A stretch of DNA of 64,000 nt from Doryteuthis pealeii (lineage: Eukaryota > Mollusca > Cephalopoda > Myopsida > Loliginidae). A program made the translations under genes and the position numbers. The stretch spans positions 68,198,494-68,262,493 of the forward strand of contig CM042157.1 of NCBI GenBank assembly GCA_023376005.1, given 5' to 3'. Shown in pieces: positions 1-11,069 of this stretch. Numbering within the stretch: position 1 is the stretch's first letter; each line of letters begins with the position of its first letter. The notes under the pieces were generated by a model that made no database searches, was not told the origin of the DNA, and worked only from the letters and a program-made list of their open reading frames with translations.

Positions 1-400
1 ATAAAGGGCAGTTGTGTGTGTGTGTGTATGTCCGTGTGTGTGTGTGTGTATGTCCGGAGTAACCTTCAAAAATAAAACAATTATTCAAAGTAAATATATA
101 TACACATTAAATATCACCAGGGCTTAGTTTTTGAGTAAAAATAATAGAGATTTGATTTATATTCGTGAAGATAATTAAAATTTAAATAGATTGATTTTTT
201 TTCATTTAAATATTTTAGATAGTAGGCATTAACATTTCTATTCAGAGTAGCTGGATCAATGCAAGGTCTATTTTTTAACATAGGGATTTAAATAGAGCAT
301 CCCATGAAGATTCAAATCACGATTTAGTAATAATGGATCTGCGGGACTAACTTAAGAAAAATTACCCTCTACCCAGGCGACGCCGGGTAGCTGCTTCTAG
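1..400 (+). mobile_element. Helitron-like element, family A, 3' part
   Basis: The right end reads CTACCCAGGCGACGCCGGGTAG, then six bases, then CTAG (397-400) followed by T. A GC-rich hairpin a few bases before CTAG, with a T after it, is the classical Helitron 3' terminus. The body (TATACACATTAAATATCAC and an AT-rich stretch) recurs at 6.7, 15.1, 40.9-42.1, 43.8 and 58.7 kb. No Rep/helicase coding sequence is seen, so the copy is non-autonomous. The 5' end lies outside the window or in the GT tract at the start. Confidence 0.6.
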
Positions 401-573
401 TTAAAATAATAAAGAAAAAAGACATGAACAGATCCTGAGGTTAATAATATGGGCAGTTTTGTGGCAAATCTAACTCAGCTAGATTTTAATAGAGACATTG
501 TTAATAAATTAGATGCCAATGCTAATAATGATTAAATAATTTCCTAATAATCGTTGAGAATATAACTAAAATA

Positions 574-905
574 ACATGTAGACCCGCAGCCACCGCCTTC
601 TAGCACCCATATGATAAAAAGGGCTGGGGCTTGCCATAAGGGCAATAGGGTTGGGAAAATCATATAGGTGCTAGGGCTTGACGTGACCAGCCGATTGATC
701 GGAGAGGGCCTCTCCGACCGCCCGTCTAGCCCAAGATAGGGCCAAAGTGGAGTATTGCAAGTCATGAACTGCTCATCCACCTAGGCTCTATCCTTAAGCA
801 TCACAGATTGCCACCCACGGCCAACAGGTGGCCCCATTGGGGAGTCTTACCCCTCTGCAGAGGTGCAGTCGGTGCATTCTAACACCCCAACCGACAGGGC
901 CGTTT
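574..905 (-). mobile_element. SINE-like repeat family 3 (CGGCAT-tail family), 3'-truncated
   Basis: Matches, in reverse orientation, the first ~330 bp of the full copies at 23,010-23,570 and 49,632-50,225 (CTCTGCAGAGGGGTAAGAC start, GGCGGTCGGAGAGGCC in the middle). The hairpin tail is missing here. The apparent 78-residue frame across it is not a gene. Confidence 0.7.
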
Positions 906-933
906 GTTAATGGTGTAATCATGTGCAATACTG

Positions 934-1068
934 TAGTTATTTACTAAGGTTAGCTTAAGTGTGGCACAAGGCCTCATGTGTATGGCCTCCAATGAGAATC
1001 AAACTCACTAACAATGGTTTACTCTTCCAGCTGGTTAACCATTACACCATGTGAGGTGCCCTATTTAT
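934..1068 (-). mobile_element. tRNA-derived SINE (family 4)
   Basis: On the minus strand the repeat starts GGGCACCTCACATGGTGTAA and carries a pol III A-box-like segment (GTGTAATGGTTA) and a B-box-like segment (GAGTTTGATTCTC). A second copy is at 61,690-61,826. Both end in the same TAGTTATTTACTAAG tail, so this is a SINE head and not a tRNA gene. Confidence 0.65.
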
Positions 1069-1412
1069 GGGCAATACTGTGTGTGTATGTTTGTGTGTAA
1101 GCATTTGTATCTGCATATGTATATATATATATTTACATATGCATATGTATGTGTCTATGTATGTAAATATTGATGAATTTTCCAGACCTTGCCGCTGCTG
1201 CTGCTGAAAATGTGATATGCCAGGTCCAAATGCTTCGGAGATTTATATCTTATCTCAACCATATTTTTATAGGTATTTTCTTCAGGGTATTTTCACGCAC
1301 AAAATAACATGAAATCAAAAGTGACTTTTACTTGCCAGACTTCTTTTTCCCGCTTTTTTTCTTCCTTAAAAAAATATCTTTTAGCTTTTCTCTTTGAACC
1401 TTTAGCCCCTGG

Positions 1413-2145
1413 ACCTCAAATAGCCCTGTACCTTCACAAAAAATATTTAGGATAAATGTACCTCAGATACCCTGTACCTTCACAAAAAATATTTAGGATA
1501 AATGTACCTCAGATACCCTGTACCTTCACAAAAAATTATTTAGGATAAATGTACCTCAGATACCCTGTACCTTCACCAAAAACATTTTAGGATAAATGTA
1601 CCTCAGATACCCTGTACCTCCACAAAAAATATCTAGGATAAATGTACCTCAGATACCCTGTACCTCCACAAAAAATATCTAGGATAAATGTACCTCAGAT
1701 ACCCTGTACCTCCACAAAAAAATAGTTAGGATAAATGTACCTCAGATACCCTGTACCTCTGAAAAAATATTTTAGGATAAATGTACCTCAGATACCCTGT
1801 ACCTTCACAAAAAATATTTAGGATGAATGAACCTCAGATACCCTGTACCTTCACAAAAAATATTTAGGATGAATGAACCTCAGATACCCTGTACCTTCAC
1901 AAAAAATATTTAGGATAAATGTACATCAGATACCCTGTACCTCCACCAAAAAATATTTTAAGATGAATGTACCTCAGATACCCTGTACCTCCACAAAAAT
2001 TTTTAGGATAAATGTACCTCAGATACCCTGTACCTCCACAAAATTTTTTTAGGATAAATGTACCTCAGATACCCTGTACCTTCACAAAAAAATATTTAGG
2101 ATAAATGTACCTCAGATACCCTGTACCTTCACAAAAAAATATTTA
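1413..2145. repeat. 46-47 bp minisatellite, about 16 units
   Basis: The unit contains AGGATAAATGTACCTCAGAT, then ACCCTGTACCTTCAC and an A-run of variable length. Units differ by single substitutions and A-run length; two adjacent units share a GATGAATGAACC variant, suggesting recent local duplication. There are no unique spacers between units, so this is not CRISPR. Confidence 0.95.
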
Positions 2146-2292
2146 GCATAAAACAGACTCAAACTTTGCTCCAAGGTGCAGAGATCTTTAAAGCTATCCC
2201 ATAATTCCATTAAATGAAAGGCTGTGATTGGTCAATATTAAGTCATTTGATATTAGTATTTTATTATTATTTTATTAGATCCTTTCTGTCCG

Positions 2293-2703
2293 CTAAGGAC
2301 GATGGTGTTGTGCCCCCTCCCCCAAATGATCTGCATCTGCGCAAATGACTCTGCAAACCAATTTTTGAGTGACAGTCTTTGGTGCACTGAATGCACACAA
2401 ACTGTGATGCTTTCTGGGGATGCTGGCTTTTCTCTTTTTTCTGGTTCTCTTTGCTGTCGAGGCTACTCTCCTGACAGCCTCACCCCTCTCCGTGCCTTGC
2501 TTAATGTTGAGGCGCCAGGCCGCTCTATTTTTTGCATCTACCTCCCACGTGTTTGTGTCAATATGGCATATCCACATAGCTCTCCTGCAGACATCTTTAA
2601 ATTGTAGGCATGGTCTACCAACCGATCGGGAGCCTTTTACTAATTTGCCGTGCAAAAGATCTTTTGGGATATTAGTATTATCACAATTGAAACGCATTAT
2701 CAT
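2293..2703 (-). pseudogene. Non-LTR retrotransposon ORF2 C-terminal fragment
   Basis: The minus-strand frame contains KGSRSVGRPCLQFKDVCRR, an NTWEV..KNRAAWR segment and an RRVASTAKRTRKK basic stretch. This is the layout of the region after the reverse transcriptase in many LINE ORF2 proteins, which often end in a C2H2-type finger. Here the tail continues out of frame, so the copy is 5'-truncated and frameshifted. A shorter, more decayed copy is at 32,080-32,335 on the same strand. Family assignment is from recall of the motif and was not searched. Confidence 0.6.
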
Positions 2704-2767
2704 GATAGAAACACATTATCACAATAAAAAACATTATCATATGACAATAGAAAAAAAGTAAAGATGT

Positions 2768-2868
2768 TGGGGTGGCCTAAAGTTGGTATTAGCCAGGGAG
2801 TATATCCCCTTTTCACTAAAAGTGGTTCCCCTTTGTTTATGTTAAACTTATAGGAAATAACCAAGATG
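2768..2868 (-). mobile_element. SINE family 1 fragment joined to a telomere-core MITE arm
   Basis: Positions 2768-2815 match the 3' part of the SINE at 8,078-8,332 (GGCCTAAAGT...CCCCTTTTCACTA). Positions 2816-2868 match one terminal arm of the MITE at 13,005-13,232 (GTGGTTCCCCTTTG...ATAGGAAATAACC). Both are truncated at the junction. Confidence 0.55.
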
Positions 2869-2869
2869 C

Positions 2870-3530
2870 TGATAGGTACACATCCTGCGTCCCTGGTGCA
2901 CAAAAATCTAAAAGAACACAGTAAAATCATATCCATGCATCCAAGTGTTTTTCTTTTTTCTTCCCTCACCATTTCAAGCTAACTGTAAATACATTTCAAT
3001 AGTTTCTTAAAAATGAATTACACAGGATAGGTTACAAGGTAGGAGTTAGACGGCTTTAGTTGTTTCCCCAGATTATAAATACAAACCCTGCAATATATTA
3101 AGAAACTTTAAAAGTTTTTATAATTTGCTTGAAGCATTGTGTTTATATTGGTTTGTTGGTTGGTTTTGAAGGCTATCACAATGAAAGTGTAAAGAAAAAA
3201 GAAGGTAACTATGGTGTTGTTTATTAACATTTTAATTTAAAAAAAAAATTTCGAGATAAAAATCTTATTGACAGAAAATTTCTGAAACTGAAGCTATTGT
3301 TAGTGATCGTCCATTCTGTTTTATGTCTTATATCTTCCAAATTCTCTGTGTGTGTGTGTATGGATGGGGTGTGTGTTTCAAAACCAACTAGCAAATTAGA
3401 AACTTTAGTTGGGACCCATAAATTTTCCGGGGACTCATTCAAAGCAACTATGTGCATCCCAGGACACACTAAATCAAAAAGCTATCAGCATCACTGCAAA
3501 TCATCATATGGATGTGTGTTTTATTAATAT
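2870..3530 (+). repeat. Interspersed repeat D, left arm of a large inverted repeat
   Basis: Contains CATCCTGCGTCCCTGG, GTAGGAGTTAGACGG and the TTGGGACCCATAAATTTTCC block. The same order occurs inverted at 4,920-5,410 and direct at 28,020-28,345. Parts of it recur at 3,885-4,380, 43,340-43,640 and 60,060-60,300. No coding capacity is recognised. Confidence 0.7.
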
Positions 3531-3884
3531 TAAATATATGTGCATGTGTGTTTGTGTATGTGTGTGTGTCTATTGAAGTCAGTTAGTCTACTGTTGGTTT
3601 TAATAACAGCAGCTAACTAAGTACCACTCAAGCAGTGTCCAAGACAGCTGGTATGAATAGGAATCAAGAATGATCCACCCATGAATCTGGGTGATTTGGG
3701 TGATTCCACTTCTTGAGTTGTGATTGGCTGCTTGACTGCTTGATTTGAATGACATTGTGGAGTCTTATATATACTTTGTCATTTTGCAGTGGACTTTGTA
3801 GCATTCAAGTTTGTATTTGAGTTACAATCGTTTGTTGCCTTGTCTTCCCAGTTCGACAGTAATTGGAACTTTAATTATTCTTCA

Positions 3885-4620
3885 GTGTCCATTCTGTTTT
3901 GTGTCTTATATCTTCCAAATTCTGTGTATGTGTGTATGGATGGGGTGTGTGTTTCAAAACCAACTAGCAAATTAAGAAACTTTAGTTGGGACCCATAAAT
4001 TTTCCTGGGGACTCATTCAAAGCAACTATGTGCATCCCAGGACACACTAAATCAAAAATGCTATTCAGCATCACTGCAAATTATCATATGGATGTGTATT
4101 TATTATAATATAAATATATGTGTGTTTGTGTATGTATGTGTGTGTTGTGTGTGTTTGTTTGTCTCCATTCTGCTTTGTATCTTATCTTCCAAATTCTGTG
4201 TATGGGAGGGTTGTGATTTGTTTCAATCTCTCGAAAACCACTAGCAAATAAGAAAGCTTTAGTTTGGGGGACCCATAAATTTTCCTGGGGACTCATTCAA
4301 GCAACTGTGTGGCATCCCAGGAACACTAAATCAAAAAGCTATCAGCATCACTGCAAATCATCATATGGATGTATTGGTTTGGTTTGTTTTGTTTTGCGGC
4401 ATATCAACCTCAGTGGGTCATTTAATGCGATAAAGTTTTGAAATAAATCAATTCTTAATGGATAATACAATTTTTTTATAATACATTTTTTCTATTTAAC
4501 CCATAGATGGGTCATATGGGATGTGTATTTTATAATATTAAATTATGTGGTTGGTATGGTGTGTTGTGTATGTATGTGTGTGTGTTTGTGTATTGTGTTT
4601 GTGTTTGCGTGCATATCAAT
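3885..4620 (+). repeat. Repeat D, tandem partial copies
   Basis: Head-to-tail partial copies of the 3,300-3,530 block start near 3,885 and 4,160, with a weaker remnant near 4,500-4,620. Each has the GGACCCATAAATTTTCCTGG and CATCACTGCAAAT landmarks and ends in a TGTG-rich tract. The 3,600-3,880 interval between the first copies shows nothing recognisable. Confidence 0.65.
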
Positions 4621-4919
4621 AAAAAGAAAACAAGAAGATACTAAATGTAGGTCACGAGTGATTTTTGTCTCGTGTCTGTAGAGTTGAAGAGTGGCAGGTG
4701 CTTGTTAATTAGCTTATTAAAAAGACCTTTTAATCCTCTTTTAGGTAAAGCAGATGAGGTCAGGTTTATCGTGCGGGAGGAGGGGCTGTCCATTTTTGGT
4801 CTCTAGGTAAAAAGATAAGAGTAATGAGAGCAGATGAACGGAGCATACACATATATTTATATATATACACTTGTATAACATATATATATGTGTATACACG
4901 TGATAGACTGATAGCATTT

Positions 4920-5410
4920 TAATTTATTGCATCTTGGGACGCACATATTTGCTTTCAATGAGTCCCTGGGAAAATTGATGGGTCCCAACTAATTTGGAAT
5001 TTATATAAGACACAAAGCAGAATGGACAGAACACAAACACAAACACGCACCATACCAAACACACTTATATTTAAATATTAATAAATACAACCATATGATG
5101 ATTTGCAGTGAGGCTGATAGCTTTTTGATTTGGTGTGTCCTGGGACCAACATATTTGCTTTCAATGAGTCCCTGGGAAAATTTATGGGTCCCAACTAAAG
5201 CCGTCTAACTCCTACTGGTAACCTATGCTGTATAATCCATTTCTAAAACTATTGAATATATTTACAGTGTTAGCTTGGAAATGGTGAGGAAGAAAAAGAA
5301 AAACACTGGACGCGCATGGATATGATTTTTACTGTGTTCTTTTAGATCTTTATGTGTCAGGGACCAGGATGCGTGCCTATCAGCATCTCTTGTTATTTTC
5401 CTATAAGTCT
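4920..5410 (-). repeat. Repeat D, inverted arm
   Basis: Reverse-complement of the 2,870-3,530 region with internal shortening. The bases after the ACTAAAG junction near 5,200 run straight into CCGTCTAACTCC, matching the order in the left arm. Confidence 0.65.
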
Positions 5411-5600
5411 AACATAAATAAAGGGAACCACCTCTTGACTGATAATATTTATTTATTTATTGATCTACTAGAAAAAAAGAAGACGGTTTAGGTTAAGGTT
5501 AGGGTTTAGGGTTTGTTAGTTTAATGGGAAAATAAATAAATAATTCATCAGTCAGAATGGTTCCCCCTTAGATCATGTTAGACTTATAGGAAATAACCAG
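5392..5600 (-). mobile_element. Foldback MITE with telomere-like core
   Basis: Inverted termini (CCTATAAGTCTAACATAA on the left, GTTAGACTTATAGGAAATAA on the right) enclose GTTAGGGTTTAGGG-like DNA. Related copies lie at 13,005-13,232, 21,144-21,366 and 59,717-59,911, with half-copies at 2,816 and 35,285. Confidence 0.65.
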
Positions 5601-5624
5601 CATCTCTATGTATATATAATTTAC

Positions 5625-5890
5625 CAACCCCTCTGCACCAAGTAGGATGTGACACAAGTTTTTTTTAAGCGAGTTTAACAGGTTTAAATACAGTTTTCCT
5701 TCTCCTAGAACTGGTTACCAGCCAAGGTTAAAGTGCTCGGTCTAGCCTACTATTTACCCATAAGTGGAGAGAGGGAGTTGGATGTATACCTTTTCCAAGG
5801 GTATTAAGCGCTATGTGAAATACAAGCAGGCCTTATCCAGGATTTGAACTCGGGTCGACGGATCCATTTCCTACAACTCTTACAACACTA
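5625..5890 (-). mobile_element. tRNA-derived SINE family 2
   Basis: The minus strand carries a B-box-like CGAGTTCAAATCC, then a conserved body (TTTCACATAGCGCTAATACC, CTCCCTC, CTATGGGTAAATAG) ending at GCAGAGGGGTTGGT. The same family occurs at 9,402, 17,731, 27,708, 35,470, 44,690, 44,975 and 45,852. Confidence 0.75.
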
Positions 5891-6507
5891 CAAAACTTTC
5901 TACCTGGTTTTTCTCCAAAAAAGGTGGTAATACTGTATTACTTATTAGCTTTTCTTCACAAATTGTGATGGAGAACGAGAAAGGAAAAAGAGCAAGACAT
6001 TGTCTTGCCTGCCGGGATCGAACTCGCGTCCTCCCGCATGCAAAAACAAATGGGATTTGGGCACTGGACGGACGCGAGGTTCGACTGATGTGCCTGGATG
6101 ATTGGGTAAATATGTCCATAAATAATAAGTGAGTCGAGCGCTGGGCGGTCAGCAGAAGCAGTCGAGCAATGATAGAAGACGAAGCACTTTGAACGCCCAG
6201 TAAAGAAATGGATCTTAGTCCAACAGAAACAAAACTGAATAGGAAATGCGATTTTGAACTGCTAAAGATTATTTTGACTACGGATTTTCCAGCTGCTAGA
6301 CGAAGACTAAGAATGTGTTGACCAAAAAAAGTCTGGCTTGGGAGAAGAACTGTGAACTCGCTTGTTTTTGGTCCCCCTTAGCAGGAACTTCTTGATTCGA
6401 ATATTATCCCCCCCCCATATATATCCCCTTCTATACAAAATATAAATCAAAATCTTCATTGTTTTGTTCAAAAAGCAAGATCTAGTGATAATGAATGTGT
6501 ATACTAC

Positions 6508-6600
6508 AGGTGTCCAAAATGATGTATACACTCTTTAAATATTGGGGCAATGGGATTAACTGTTGAAATTTAGAGAGTGTATACATCATTTTGGGAGCAC
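6508..6600. mobile_element. Short foldback element, ~92 bp
   Basis: Left arm CCAAAATGATGTATACACTC and its reverse complement GAGTGTATACATCATTTTGG flank about 40 bp. The copy at 14,939-15,030 has the fuller GTGTCCC...GGGACAC ends. It looks like a minimal MITE or hairpin insertion. Confidence 0.65.
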
Positions 6601-6668
6601 TTTGTTGTTAATTGTTTTATTTTCATAGTTTCCTCTGGAAAATACATCCAAACTGCCCTTTATATGTA

Positions 6669-7030
6669 CTAGAAGCGGCTACCCGGCATTGCCTGGGTAG
6701 AAAGGAGATTTTTAAAAAGTTAGGCTCGCAGATCCATTGATTGTTTTGGTCTTCCATAATTGATTTGTTTATGTTTTAATCACAAACGCCACCAATGACT
6801 TTCCCATCTCTTACTATTCAAATTCTAATTTTTGAATAACTTCCTACATATATATATAATAAATCTTATTATTTTTGGCACAAAAAGCAAGATCTAGTGA
6901 TATTTAATGTGTATATATATTATACTTTGTCGTTAATGTTTTTTTTATTTTTGTAGTTTCCTCAGTAGACTACAGACATACATACATATTACACACATAC
7001 ACCCACAACTGCCTTTGTATAGGGTATAGG
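6669..7030 (-). mobile_element. Helitron-like element, family A
   Basis: The minus strand ends with hairpin CTACCC-AGGCAATGCC-GGGTAG, the spacer CCGCTT and CTAG at 6669-6672 followed by T. The body matches 1-400 and 15,108-15,440. The mid-element CATACATACATATTACACAC tract degenerates into a short microsatellite. Confidence 0.6.
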
Positions 7031-7950
7031 AGAGAAGATTATTAATTCTGTATATAATATTATCTATGTTATCTATTAATAATGGAGATTGTCTGTTTAT
7101 TTTGTCTGTAACAAAACTACGTCATAGCTTTACGTCAAGCTTACGTCACATATTCTTATGCTATATAACCCAAAATTTGAGTAAGCAATTTTAAAATTGT
7201 TTTTTACTCTCGTCCCCTTTTTTTTTTTTTTTTTTTACATAACAGAATTTAACTAAAAAGTTTACAATAAATAAATACCTACGATTTTTGTGTAAAATTG
7301 ATGTGGAAAATATTCAAATAATTGTTTGATTTATTAATGCAGCAACTTTTTTGAGAGGTGGGGCTCAGTTTTCATTTCAAATTGTTTTATTGTTTTTTTA
7401 CTCCTTAATAAATATGAGATTTTTCTTACTTATGATACAAACCCTCTGACATTGAATTTTTTTAACTCCCACCCTCTCAGGCAATGTCTTTCAAAAATTA
7501 ATTTTACGATACCCAGGGGTGTATTCCTGTTGCTAGTATCTGTATAATATATTTATAGTATTAATGTTTTATTATAGAAATCTAAGAACAAAGCAATTGT
7601 TAGGAAGTAAGATATATTTTCTGTAATAATATCTGTATCTCTACTTAAGATTCTGCACTGACATGTATTTGATTCATAGGCATTGAAATTTGATATGTTC
7701 TCTTAGTACTATAGACAACTTTTAAGATTCTTTATCCCACCCCCATCTGCCACTGTTATCTGCGAGGGAAAAAAAAACCTTTCCCAGGCCAGTCAACAGT
7801 GACAATTGTCACTTCTTCCAATGAGGTTGAAGGTGGGTGGAAACGTTTATTTGCAGTTTCTTTTCAGTTTCTTTTCAGCCGAATCTCAAAGAAACACTCT
7901 GGATGCCAAACCAAAAGTGTAACATATATATATATATATATATATAATAT
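7030..7950. other. AT-rich unannotated DNA shared with 15,440-16,380
   Basis: No coding frame or known repeat is recognised. At 7,072 there is a TC followed by TATTAATAATGGAGATTGTC, resembling the 5' end of the Helitrons near 27.5 and 33.0 kb. A short (TA)n tract ends the interval. Confidence 0.5.
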
Positions 7951-7959
7951 ATATTATAT

Positions 7960-8015
7960 GTCAGATCTTAGCCCCTGAAGAGCATTAAGCGAAACTTTTA
8001 ATAGGTTCGTCTGAC
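7960..8015 (+). ncRNA. Weak hammerhead-ribozyme-like motif (copy 1)
   Basis: CTGAAGA (7975-7981), a 2-bp GC/GC stem II, GAAA, a stem III of ACTT/AGGT, and a distal GTCAGA/TCTGAC pairing for stem I. The proximal stem I pairing is poor, so this may be a decayed hammerhead or chance. It is bracketed by (TA)n tracts like the stronger examples. Copy 2 is at 16,390-16,444. Confidence 0.35.
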
Positions 8016-8028
8016 TCATTAGATTTAT

Positions 8029-8070
<42 letters not shown>

Positions 8071-8077
8071 AGTAAAA

Positions 8078-8332
8078 AGTAAAAGTCGTGGTGGAGGCCC
8101 TAAAGTCGGTAATCAGCCAATCAGCAAGGGTCTATCCCCTTTTCATTAGCCGCTAGACCAAGGAGATTGTTTTTGTGCCTGAGTTGGAGCGCCACACCAC
8201 CATCAGCTCCTTACTTTACGCCACAGATCCCTGTCCTACTCATATGTTGGAGTTGGGGAAGGCCGGTATCGAACTAGGAACCTTGTGGTTTCTAGGCGAC
8301 AACACTCTACCAACTGAGCTAACCCGGCCCTA
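8078..8332 (-). mobile_element. tRNA-derived SINE family 1
   Basis: The minus strand begins GGGCCGGGTTAGCTCAGTTG, with a canonical A box (TTAGCTCAGTTGG) and B box (AGTTCGATACC), and then the body CTGTGGCGTAAAG...CTCCTTGGTCTAGCG...CCGACTTTA. Copies are at 16,495, 23,796, 30,697, 48,313, 52,107 and 61,153, with fragments at 2,768, 31,740 and 37,299. The tRNA-like head has no independent tRNA function expected. Confidence 0.85.
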
Positions 8333-8334
8333 TA

Positions 8335-8447
8335 ATAATATATATATATAGATATAGATATAGTATATGATATATATATATATATAGTATAGATATAGAT
8401 ATATATATATGTAGATACTTATATATATATATATAAGATATATATAG

Positions 8448-8478
<31 letters not shown>

Positions 8479-8518
8479 TATGATATATATATATAATTAT
8501 ATATATATATAGTATATA

Positions 8519-8549
<31 letters not shown>

Positions 8550-8570
8550 TGATATATATATAGAATTAAA
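8335..8570. repeat. Degenerate (TA)n microsatellite, copy 1
   Basis: TA repeats interrupted by many G insertions. The equivalent tract in copy 2 (16,754-16,882) is almost pure. The isoleucine/tyrosine-rich frame across it is not a gene. Confidence 0.9.
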
Positions 8571-8746
8571 ATTAATAACAAATACAGAAATGAGAACTAA
8601 GAATAAACAAACGAATAGAATAAGCCGGCACGCAATAATGAGAGAAAAAAAATATTAACTAACATAACGTTCAACCATTATTATCTGAAAAGAAGTTTAT
8701 CTCAGTTTAACTAAGGAATTAACATCGACTTAGTTAAGTCTAGGGT

Positions 8747-8790
8747 AGGGTCCTGATGAAATCATTTGGATTGAACCCATGGTAGACCCT
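8747..8790 (+). ncRNA. Hammerhead ribozyme motif (copy 1)
   Basis: Stem I AGGGTC (8747-8752) pairs with GACCCT (8785-8790). The core CTGATGA (8753-8759) is followed by stem II AATC/GATT, then GAA (8773-8775), a stem III close to ACCATGGT and A17 before stem I. Position 15.1 reads C here and A in copy 2 (17,066-17,109), whereas the core reads CTGATGG in copy 2. Outer AGTTAA/TTAACT sequences could extend stem I beyond an internal loop. Pairing was assessed by eye. Confidence 0.55.
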
Positions 8791-8837
8791 TTAACTCTTT
8801 TCTCTTGTTTGTTTGGCTGATTGTTTGGGTTTTTATG

Positions 8838-9136
8838 GCATCTCAACCCCCACACAGGAAGCAGCTGATGGTCACTTGCCCCCCATCTTCACAAACTATC
8901 TGAATGAGAGGACAAAGGCATGCAGGACACTGTTGGAGAAGCAAGGATGAACTCATAAGCGACGTTCTCCTGTGGAAGCCAACACATGGACAATGCAAAT
9001 GTGGGGCGCCCCGCAAAGACACTACATTGACCAACTATGCGAGATTGCTGGTTGCTCCGGGCAGACCTTCCAGGTGAATGAATATAGGGAGGTTGGCGAG
9101 AGATTGTCATGGATATCATCGATGCATGCGCGACAT
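8838..9136 (+). pseudogene. RTE-like LINE ORF2 C-terminal fragment, copy 1, frameshifted
   Basis: Nucleotide-level duplicate of the open frame at 17,138-17,455, but with several small indels that break the frame. See the copy 2 entry for the protein features. Confidence 0.7.
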
Positions 9137-9194
9137 GATGTGATGATCTGAAGACATTTGTCTTATTCATTCTTCATGTGTACTCATTTTTTAA

Positions 9195-9400
9195 ACTAAA
9201 TTTTTTTTCTAGTTAAACCATAGATGGAACCCTAACAGGTACTACCACTCTGCGCCAGATGGACCTGGGAGTAATGGTGATGAAGGGGTATTCCACCTTC
9301 CCAAGCTGAAAATATGGAACTTCACTATCAGATAGTTTACTTCATATCCAGGACAATAAGACCTCATGCCACAGCCTTCTAGCACACATATATGATAAAA
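9195..9400 (-). mobile_element. SINE-like repeat family 3 fragment, interrupted by SINE 2
   Basis: Starts at AACCATAGATGGAACCCTAA and runs to the ATATATGATAAAAAGG point, where SINE family 2 (9,402-9,690) is inserted. Family 3 resumes at about 9,695-9,800. Confidence 0.65.
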
Positions 9401-9401
9401 A

Positions 9402-9690
9402 GGGAGGAAGCACATAGTGTAATGGTTAAAGTCATGGGAAATGGACTTGTCCGACGAGTTCAAATCCTGGACGTGGTAATTGCATTTACTTGGCGCTAAT
9501 ACCTTTGGAAAGTTATGAATCCTATTCTCCCTCCAGCTATGGGTAAATAGTAGGGCAGACTGGGCTCTTTAAGTTGGCTAGGCAACCAGTCTAGGAGAAG
9601 GAAAACTCTGAATTCAAACCTGTTAAAGCTCCCTTAAAAAAATTGACTTTGTGTCACATCCTGCTTTGTGCAGAGGGTAGGTAAATATAT
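9402..9690 (+). mobile_element. tRNA-derived SINE family 2, copy 1
   Basis: Head GTGTAATGGTTAAAGTCATG (A box) and GAGTTCAAATCCTGG (B box), body to GCAGAGGGTAGGTAAATATA. It is inserted into a family 3 element. ATATATGATAAAA occurs at both edges and is a plausible target duplication. Confidence 0.75.
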
Positions 9691-9809
9691 ATATGATAAA
9701 AGGCCAATAGGGTTGGGATATCATATAGTGCTAGGGCTTGACATGACAAGCTGATTGATCGGAGGGGCTTCTCTGACCACCTGTCTAGCCAAAGTGGATG
9801 TTGCATGCT

Positions 9810-10755
9810 CTTCTCTTAGCATTACAAGCATTTAGCTGAAAAAACGCTGACATTTTCAAATTTGTGACCTAGTAGGTAATCTTTTATCATATTCTTGAAA
9901 TTTTGCACTCAAATAGAAGACACCTGGAAGTACAATGGTTTTGTTTTTGTTTCTAGGTATCGTGGAAACGAAAATATGAGAGGCAAAGTTGAAGGTTTTG
10001 TTTAAAAAATATGAAAGACCAAAAAGACACACATGGTCTGTAATTTTAGAGACTTTCAAAATTATTTTCCTATAAAATTTGTGAATTTAAAGACTGCTAA
10101 GTGCTTTGGCATTTGATCCCGAAAGTTTGTGATTTGAAGAAAAACCTCGAATTTACGTGCCTTTGGTTGTAAAAACACCCTGTCAACTGACGTCACAAAT
10201 CGGACTTATTGATTTAAAATCACAATTTCTCGTATATTTATTGTTCAATCTTAAAAATATTCATATGGTTGAAAATAAAATAAAACAATCTCTCTAAATA
10301 TGTAATTTGTATGTGTTTTTATTATGAATATTTTTTTTACAGCATTAAACTACTTTTGCTTAAAAGAAACGAAAATGCGTGATAGGAATTTCTTTCCGAG
10401 AATACATTTTTACACTCTCATTTCTTTGAAATCTAAGTTCTCTCCTGGCAATGGGTAAAATAATAAGTAAGACTGATCCTTTGGAATAATTCTGAATTGA
10501 AAATTTAGAGAGGATCAAACTAGCAACTCTACCCATAAACCTACTTGCTAATAAAAAAAACTGCAAACCTATTGTTGACGTAGTGTAGCTGAAAGTCTTA
10601 GTGGCCACAAGGACTCTACCTGATCTAAAAAACAAAAAACAGGCCAAATAGCAGTCTGACGAAACAAGTTTATACCTGTGTACATGTAGATATTTTCTGT
10701 TATATAGCAAATTCCAAACATGCTAGTCACGTGAAAAGAAATGTCCAGGGGCTAT
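9810..10755. other. AT-rich DNA without recognised features
   Basis: Shared with 18,140-19,095. Only short spurious frames occur in either strand and no repeat family is recognised, apart from a Helitron-like context upstream. Confidence 0.5.
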
Positions 10756-10761
10756 ATACAC

Positions 10762-10902
10762 AAGTGTGTCAAAAAAAAGTACGAGATTGAAGCTGTATTT
10801 ACCAAGATAGAAATGAACAATGAATGAAACGTTATTTTTTTTCCAGAATACAAGGTGTGTGGCAAAAGTACAAAAAAATCTTGATACTTTTTTGACACCA
10901 CT

Positions 10903-10907
<5 letters not shown>
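10762..10907. mobile_element. Tc1/mariner-like MITE, ~145 bp, copy 1
   Basis: Inverted ends GTGTGTCAAAAAAAAGTAC and TACTTTTTTGACACC enclose a spacer that itself contains inner copies of the motif. The copy at 19,099-19,243 is cleaner. A diverged copy is at 55,690-55,930. The ends followed by TA-rich DNA suggest TA targeting (inference). Confidence 0.6.
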
Positions 10908-10936
<29 letters not shown>

Positions 10937-11069
10937 GTATATAATAGTATAATTCGATAATTATGTGAAAATAATCATGACAACCAACCCAAAACAAGGT
11001 GTGAAAAGTTACAAAAATTGAATACTTTTTTGAAACACCTATATAATATATATATATATATAGTATATA

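Noticed and set aside
1413..2145. Possible CRISPR array
   Set aside because: Whole 46-bp units repeat without unique spacers, and the surroundings are eukaryotic.
5540..5560. TCATCAG near the telomere-core MITE
   Set aside because: No GAAA box within range and no pairing; part of the MITE arm.
8263..8332. tRNA gene in the SINE head
   Set aside because: A and B boxes are present but the same head recurs attached to an identical SINE body at seven places, and the acceptor stem is not maintained.
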